Below, in pieces: positions 61,010 through 64,000 of a stretch of 64,000 nt of DNA; the stretch's first letter is position 1, and each line of letters begins with the position of its first letter. The position numbers and the translations under genes are program-made. The notes under the pieces were generated by a model. That model was not told the DNA's origin. It was given only the letters and a program-made list of their open reading frames with translations, and made no database searches. The stretch lies in assembly GCF_017355855.1 (NCBI RefSeq), contig NZ_JAFEWD010000008.1:62001-126000 (forward strand), written 5' to 3'. The DNA is from Pedobacter sp. SYSU D00535 (GTDB lineage Bacteria; Bacteroidota; Bacteroidia; Sphingobacteriales; Sphingobacteriaceae).

Positions 61010-62887
61010 TTAGTCCTTTGATTCTTTATCCTGCTTCTCTTTTTTACGTTGTTCCCGTTTTTCCTTGCGCTCTTGCTGTTTCGCTTCTTTCTTCTTTTGC
61101 TTGTCGGTATGATCTGGCCCTGAAATAGCGTTCCCGATTTTCAGCAGGATATTTTTGTCGGCACCTTTTCCGTCCTGGTAGACCCCCATCATCGCAGAAG
61201 ACATGCCGTCTACCGAAGCATCGAACAGAAATTTGAAAAATGACTGCCAGGGCTCCCGCTCTACATTTACCGGCCCTTTTTTAAATTCTCCATTTTTACG
61301 CGGATTATCATTGGGTGTGACCATGTTTGATACAAAGGAAAGAAAGCCTTTCCGATCGAGGGTGTCTGTGTCTTTATCTCTTTCCAAAAAGGCAATCTTC
61401 ATACCCGAGTAGTACATGTTAACGTTGCCTGTTCCCCGGTATTCGTTCATCTTCAGGTGAGCTTCCATTTTGTTTAGTCTTCCTTCCTTGACCTCAATCA
61501 GTCCCAGAGGCTTGGACACCGGATTAAATGCGCGGGCATCCATTGGCCCAAGTGCTGAGTAGACGGTATACGAGCCGGCTTTGTCGAGCAGGTTGAAGGT
61601 GTACCAGGTTTTGAGTAGACCGGCGTTCATGACCCGGCTACGGCTAAAGACTTCTACTTGTGGCTTTCTTTTTTTCTGAGCTTCATTGTTAGTAAGGTTA
61701 GCTATTTCAGTACGGGTGTCTATGAACGACAGGGTAGAAACTTTGTCCGATTTGTCGGCCAGGATCCGGTAATAGATATTGCTGTTAAGGATGCTGATTC
61801 TTTTGAAGGTTAGATCAAAGGCGATTGTCTGATAACGTTCCTGGGGATAGGCATTCCGGCGATTCTCTTTTTTCAGCGGATAGTTATAGTTGGAGTAAAT
61901 CTCGACCCAGGCGTTTGAAACATACTTATGATCAACGAAAAGCTGCTGGGTGCGGATAAATTGATCCACATCGATACCCTCGAACCTAATTTTATCGAAT
62001 TTCCAATGATAGCGGTCTTTAGCGAAACCGGCTATTTTATGAAAGCGTTCTTTGCTGTATCGCGGTATTACAGCGGCCTGAGCAATGGTAAGCGTTTTCT
62101 TCGCAGGTAATAATTCCATGTCCCTGGCCACAATGTGGTAGTACTTGTCCGCGCTGGTCATTCGGAAGTAGCCTACTTTCAAATTGGTTCTGCTTTTATC
62201 GCTGGTGCTCTTTACGGGACTGCTGGTAAAATCCTTAATGAGGATATCGATGTTTCGCAGATGGTCGAACTTGTTCCTGTTTTTATTCACATAGCGGAAA
62301 TCAAGGTTGTGTACTTCCATCGTTTTCACATGCATCCTGCTGAACAGGGATTTGAAGGATTTGTACAGCAAAGAGGGGTCGGAAGGACGGTTGTTATTAG
62401 GGCGGAGCTTGTTGGTAATGTGTACTTTCGGACTAAGAACTGAGACTTTTCCCACTCCGAAGCGACGTCCCTCAGGCGTTTTTGTAAACCCAAAATCACT
62501 CATCACCATTTTTTCCACCCTGATATCTGCTACGTTATTGGGTGCTTTGTTGTTAGCAATAAGCTTTTGAAGAACGCGGTTATCGGCAGTCAAGCGCAGA
62601 TTGCTGATGGTGGCATAACCAGAATCAATGTCAATGTTGATGTCTGAGTAGGCAAAGTGATAAAGGCTGTCGCTTGCTTCCACGATCATGTCTTTTATTT
62701 TGTCTTCCAGTTTTGCTTTCAAGATCGGTTTGACCTTAGACGGCCGCGGCTTGCCTGTTTTTTTTGATATAGGTTCTGAAAGATCCCGCTTCAAAAAATA
62801 AAAGGCAGCAATGGCAATAAGCAGGATGGTAACAAGAGCGGCAATTATCCAGGCAGCAATGCGATAGCCTGTTCTTCTTTGTTTCAT
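61010..62887 (-). CDS. AsmA/DUF748-like single-span membrane protein
   Basis: A 625-residue protein with one N-terminal membrane helix (about 9-30, IAAWIIAALVTILLIAIAAF) and a long periplasmic beta-rich part with repeated short strands (ISNLRLTADN, IRVEKMVMSD, VGKVSVLSPKVHITN, MEVHNLDFRYV), the pattern of AsmA-like lipid-transfer proteins. The last 40 residues are an unusually charged Lys/Glu/Gln-rich tail (KQKKKEAKQQERKEKREQ) that is probably a helix. I infer the AsmA-like fold; a function in envelope lipid transport is only possible. It lies between the aromatic operon promoter and aroB. Confidence 0.7.
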   Translation of the reverse strand: MKQRRTGYRIAAWIIAALVTILLIAIAAFYFLKRDLSEPISKKTGKPRPSKVKPILKAKLEDKIKDMIVEASDSLYHFAYSDINIDIDSGYATISNLRLTADNRVLQKLIANNKAPNNVADIRVEKMVMSDFGFTKTPEGRRFGVGKVSVLSPKVHITNKLRPNNNRPSDPSLLYKSFKSLFSRMHVKTMEVHNLDFRYVNKNRNKFDHLRNIDILIKDFTSSPVKSTSDKSRTNLKVGYFRMTSADKYYHIVARDMELLPAKKTLTIAQAAVIPRYSKERFHKIAGFAKDRYHWKFDKIRFEGIDVDQFIRTQQLFVDHKYVSNAWVEIYSNYNYPLKKENRRNAYPQERYQTIAFDLTFKRISILNSNIYYRILADKSDKVSTLSFIDTRTEIANLTNNEAQKKRKPQVEVFSRSRVMNAGLLKTWYTFNLLDKAGSYTVYSALGPMDARAFNPVSKPLGLIEVKEGRLNKMEAHLKMNEYRGTGNVNMYYSGMKIAFLERDKDTDTLDRKGFLSFVSNMVTPNDNPRKNGEFKKGPVNVEREPWQSFFKFLFDASVDGMSSAMMGVYQDGKGADKNILLKIGNAISGPDHTDKQKKKEAKQQERKEKREQRKKEKQDKESKD

Positions 62888-63114
62888 AGTATTCTGGGGT
62901 AGATTAAGTCATAAGGCGTTTATTTTCAGAAGGTTTATAGTAATTGGAATTTCCGTAAAACTACCTGTATCAAGAGCGTTGTGCGACACCTTTGTTCTTG
63001 TGTGATTGCTAATGATGTTGCAGACAGCTGGTCCGGTTGATAAGGCAGTGGGGGGATAAGGATTGGTGGATAGCAGGGCTGGAGGTGATTATTGGTTTAC
63101 TGCCCGTGTCCAAA

Positions 63115-63144
63115 TAAAAAAAGGGATGTTTTAATTCATCCCTT
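63115..63144 (-). terminator. Terminator of aroB
   Basis: Minus strand: 8-bp stem AAGGGATG / CATCCCTT with an 8-nt loop, then a T7 run, directly after the aroB stop. The 260 nt from 62888 to 63149 otherwise contain nothing I could recognise. Confidence 0.85.
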
Positions 63145-63149
63145 GTATT

Positions 63150-64000
63150 TTACCCTTTTACGATGCTGTTGTAAAAGTCGAGACTTTCCAGAATCTTGTC
63201 TTCCTCCAGGTAGTTGTTATAGTCGCATTCGCCCAGTCTTTTTAAGAGTGCGAAGCCGATTTTTCCTGAGGTGTTCTTTTTGTCATTCTTCATGAAATCG
63301 ATCAGGTCCGGATAATTTTCCAGCGGAATTTCGTAATCAGGGAAGACTGCCCGGACTAGCAGTATCAGTTCGTCCAGTTCATCCTGACTGAGGGTGTTGT
63401 ATTTATGCGAAAGATAGGCTTCACAGATCATGCCGACCGCAATAGCCTCACCGTGCAGCAAGGAATTTTTATCGTTTTGAAGCGAGTAGCTTTCTACGGC
63501 GTGACCAATTGTATGCCCGAAGTTTAAAGTCTTACGCAGCCCTTTTTCAAAGGGGTCCGTCGTCACCACGTGGTTTTTGATCTCAACGGAACGATAGATG
63601 ATTTCAGGAGCAACGCTTAACGGCGAAACGCTTTTTAATTTTTCAAGATATTCCTTGTCGGCGATAAAGCCGTGTTTGATAATTTCAGCAAAGCCCGAGA
63701 TCAGCTGGCGATTATCCAGGGATTGCAGGAATTCAGTGGAGATGAAGACGGCTTTTGGTTGCGCGAAGGTTCCCACGATGTTTTTCACGCTACCCAGGTC
63801 AATACCAGTTTTTCCTCCCACCGAGGCATCCACCTGCGACAACAGTGTGGTAGGAATCTGCACGAAATCTATTCCCCTTTTGAAAGTGGAGGCCGCGAAT
63901 CCGCCCAGATCGGTAATAACACCACCACCCAGGTTGATCATCAAACTGTTGCGATCTGCCCCGAAATCCAACAGGTTGTGCCATACCCCGATGCAGTAAT
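63150..64000 (-). CDS. aroB: 3-dehydroquinate synthase, partial (N-terminus outside window)
   Basis: Closes the DAHP chain into dehydroquinate with NAD and zinc. The frame runs on past the window end, reading YCIGVWHNLLDFGADRN at the edge. NLGGGVITDLGGFAASTFKRG is the NAD-binding glycine motif, PTTLLSQVDASVGGKTGID the substrate and metal region, SGFAEIIKHGF and LNFGHTIGHAVE the zinc ligands (Glu and His). About 284 of the usual 350 residues are in the window. aroB is not in the attenuated operon, being separated from it by the AsmA-like gene. Confidence 0.95.
   Translation of the reverse strand, partial: YCIGVWHNLLDFGADRNSLMINLGGGVITDLGGFAASTFKRGIDFVQIPTTLLSQVDASVGGKTGIDLGSVKNIVGTFAQPKAVFISTEFLQSLDNRQLISGFAEIIKHGFIADKEYLEKLKSVSPLSVAPEIIYRSVEIKNHVVTTDPFEKGLRKTLNFGHTIGHAVESYSLQNDKNSLLHGEAIAVGMICEAYLSHKYNTLSQDELDELILLVRAVFPDYEIPLENYPDLIDFMKNDKKNTSGKIGFALLKRLGECDYNNYLEEDKILESLDFYNSIVKG

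Noticed and set aside
1-64000. Search for tRNA, rRNA, tmRNA, known riboswitches, transposases, integrases, toxin-antitoxin or phage defence genes
   Set aside because: None recognised by eye. A covariance-model search would be decisive for RNA genes.

Overview
The window looks like a chromosomal segment of a Bacteroidota bacterium, most likely family Sphingobacteriaceae (Pedobacter-like). The reasons are a SusD-type lipoprotein next to pectin-degrading enzymes, outer-membrane families restricted to this phylum (DUF4294, DUF6588 and DUF5123 types), a bacillithiol gene, very few Shine-Dalgarno sequences, and repeated matches to the Bacteroidota promoter (TTTG, 19-21 nt, TAnnTTTG). I saw no tRNA, rRNA, CRISPR array, insertion sequence or prophage. 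The genes read as intact; only the SusD-like gene at the left edge and aroB at the right edge are cut by the window.

Layout. 1-4.8 kb: distal end of a pectin utilisation locus (SusD, a surface beta-helix lipoprotein, a rhamnogalacturonan acetylesterase, a pectate lyase). 4.8-10.9 kb: small accessory genes (aldo/keto reductase with a changed catalytic residue, RRM protein, acetyltransferases, P-loop protein), then idi-crtB with a divergent MarR regulator. 10.9-19.2 kb: amino acid permease, membrane pyrophosphatase, a lipid/isoprenylcysteine methyltransferase, aguB-aguA for putrescine, folC. 19.2-27 kb: one leftward operon for an energised envelope machine (TPR protein, beta-barrel, HU/SPOR protein, ExbB, ExbD, TonB). 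27-37.4 kb: pyrR-pyrB, rpsA, cmk, arfB, LpxR-like protein, lon. 37.7-50.9 kb: housekeeping genes including gpmI, nadC, plsY, the spoT-fur-purA-pabB row and a DUF4294-gpx-bshB1 operon. 50.9-56.4 kb: lysine aminotransferase, a PLP deaminase-like enzyme, DUF6588, rluD, pabC. 56.4-64 kb: aroC, aroA, DAHP synthase/chorismate mutase and pheA in one leftward operon, an AsmA-like gene, and aroB.

The most interesting element is not a conventional gene. Upstream of pheA, at 60795-60968 on the minus strand, there is a complete transcription attenuator. It has a consensus Bacteroidota promoter, a 16-codon leader peptide (MTNNTTYWFGYFYYYQ) in which 8 of 9 consecutive residues are aromatic, an antiterminator arm starting directly after its stop codon, and an intrinsic terminator with a run of ten U residues just before pheA. 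It should couple aromatic amino acid supply to the pheA-DAHP synthase-aroA-aroC operon. Other unexplained signals are a perfect 12-bp inverted repeat bracketing the rpsA promoter, two small unlisted ORFs (54 and 34 codons), a structured possibly decayed stretch at 14.8-15.0 kb, and near-leaderless promoter spacing at cmk and rluD.

Functionally, chorismate made by the aro genes can feed phenylalanine (pheA) and p-aminobenzoate (pabB, pabC), and FolC completes folate; the genes lie in separate transcription units across the window. Function calls rest on recognised motifs read by eye; no database search was run.
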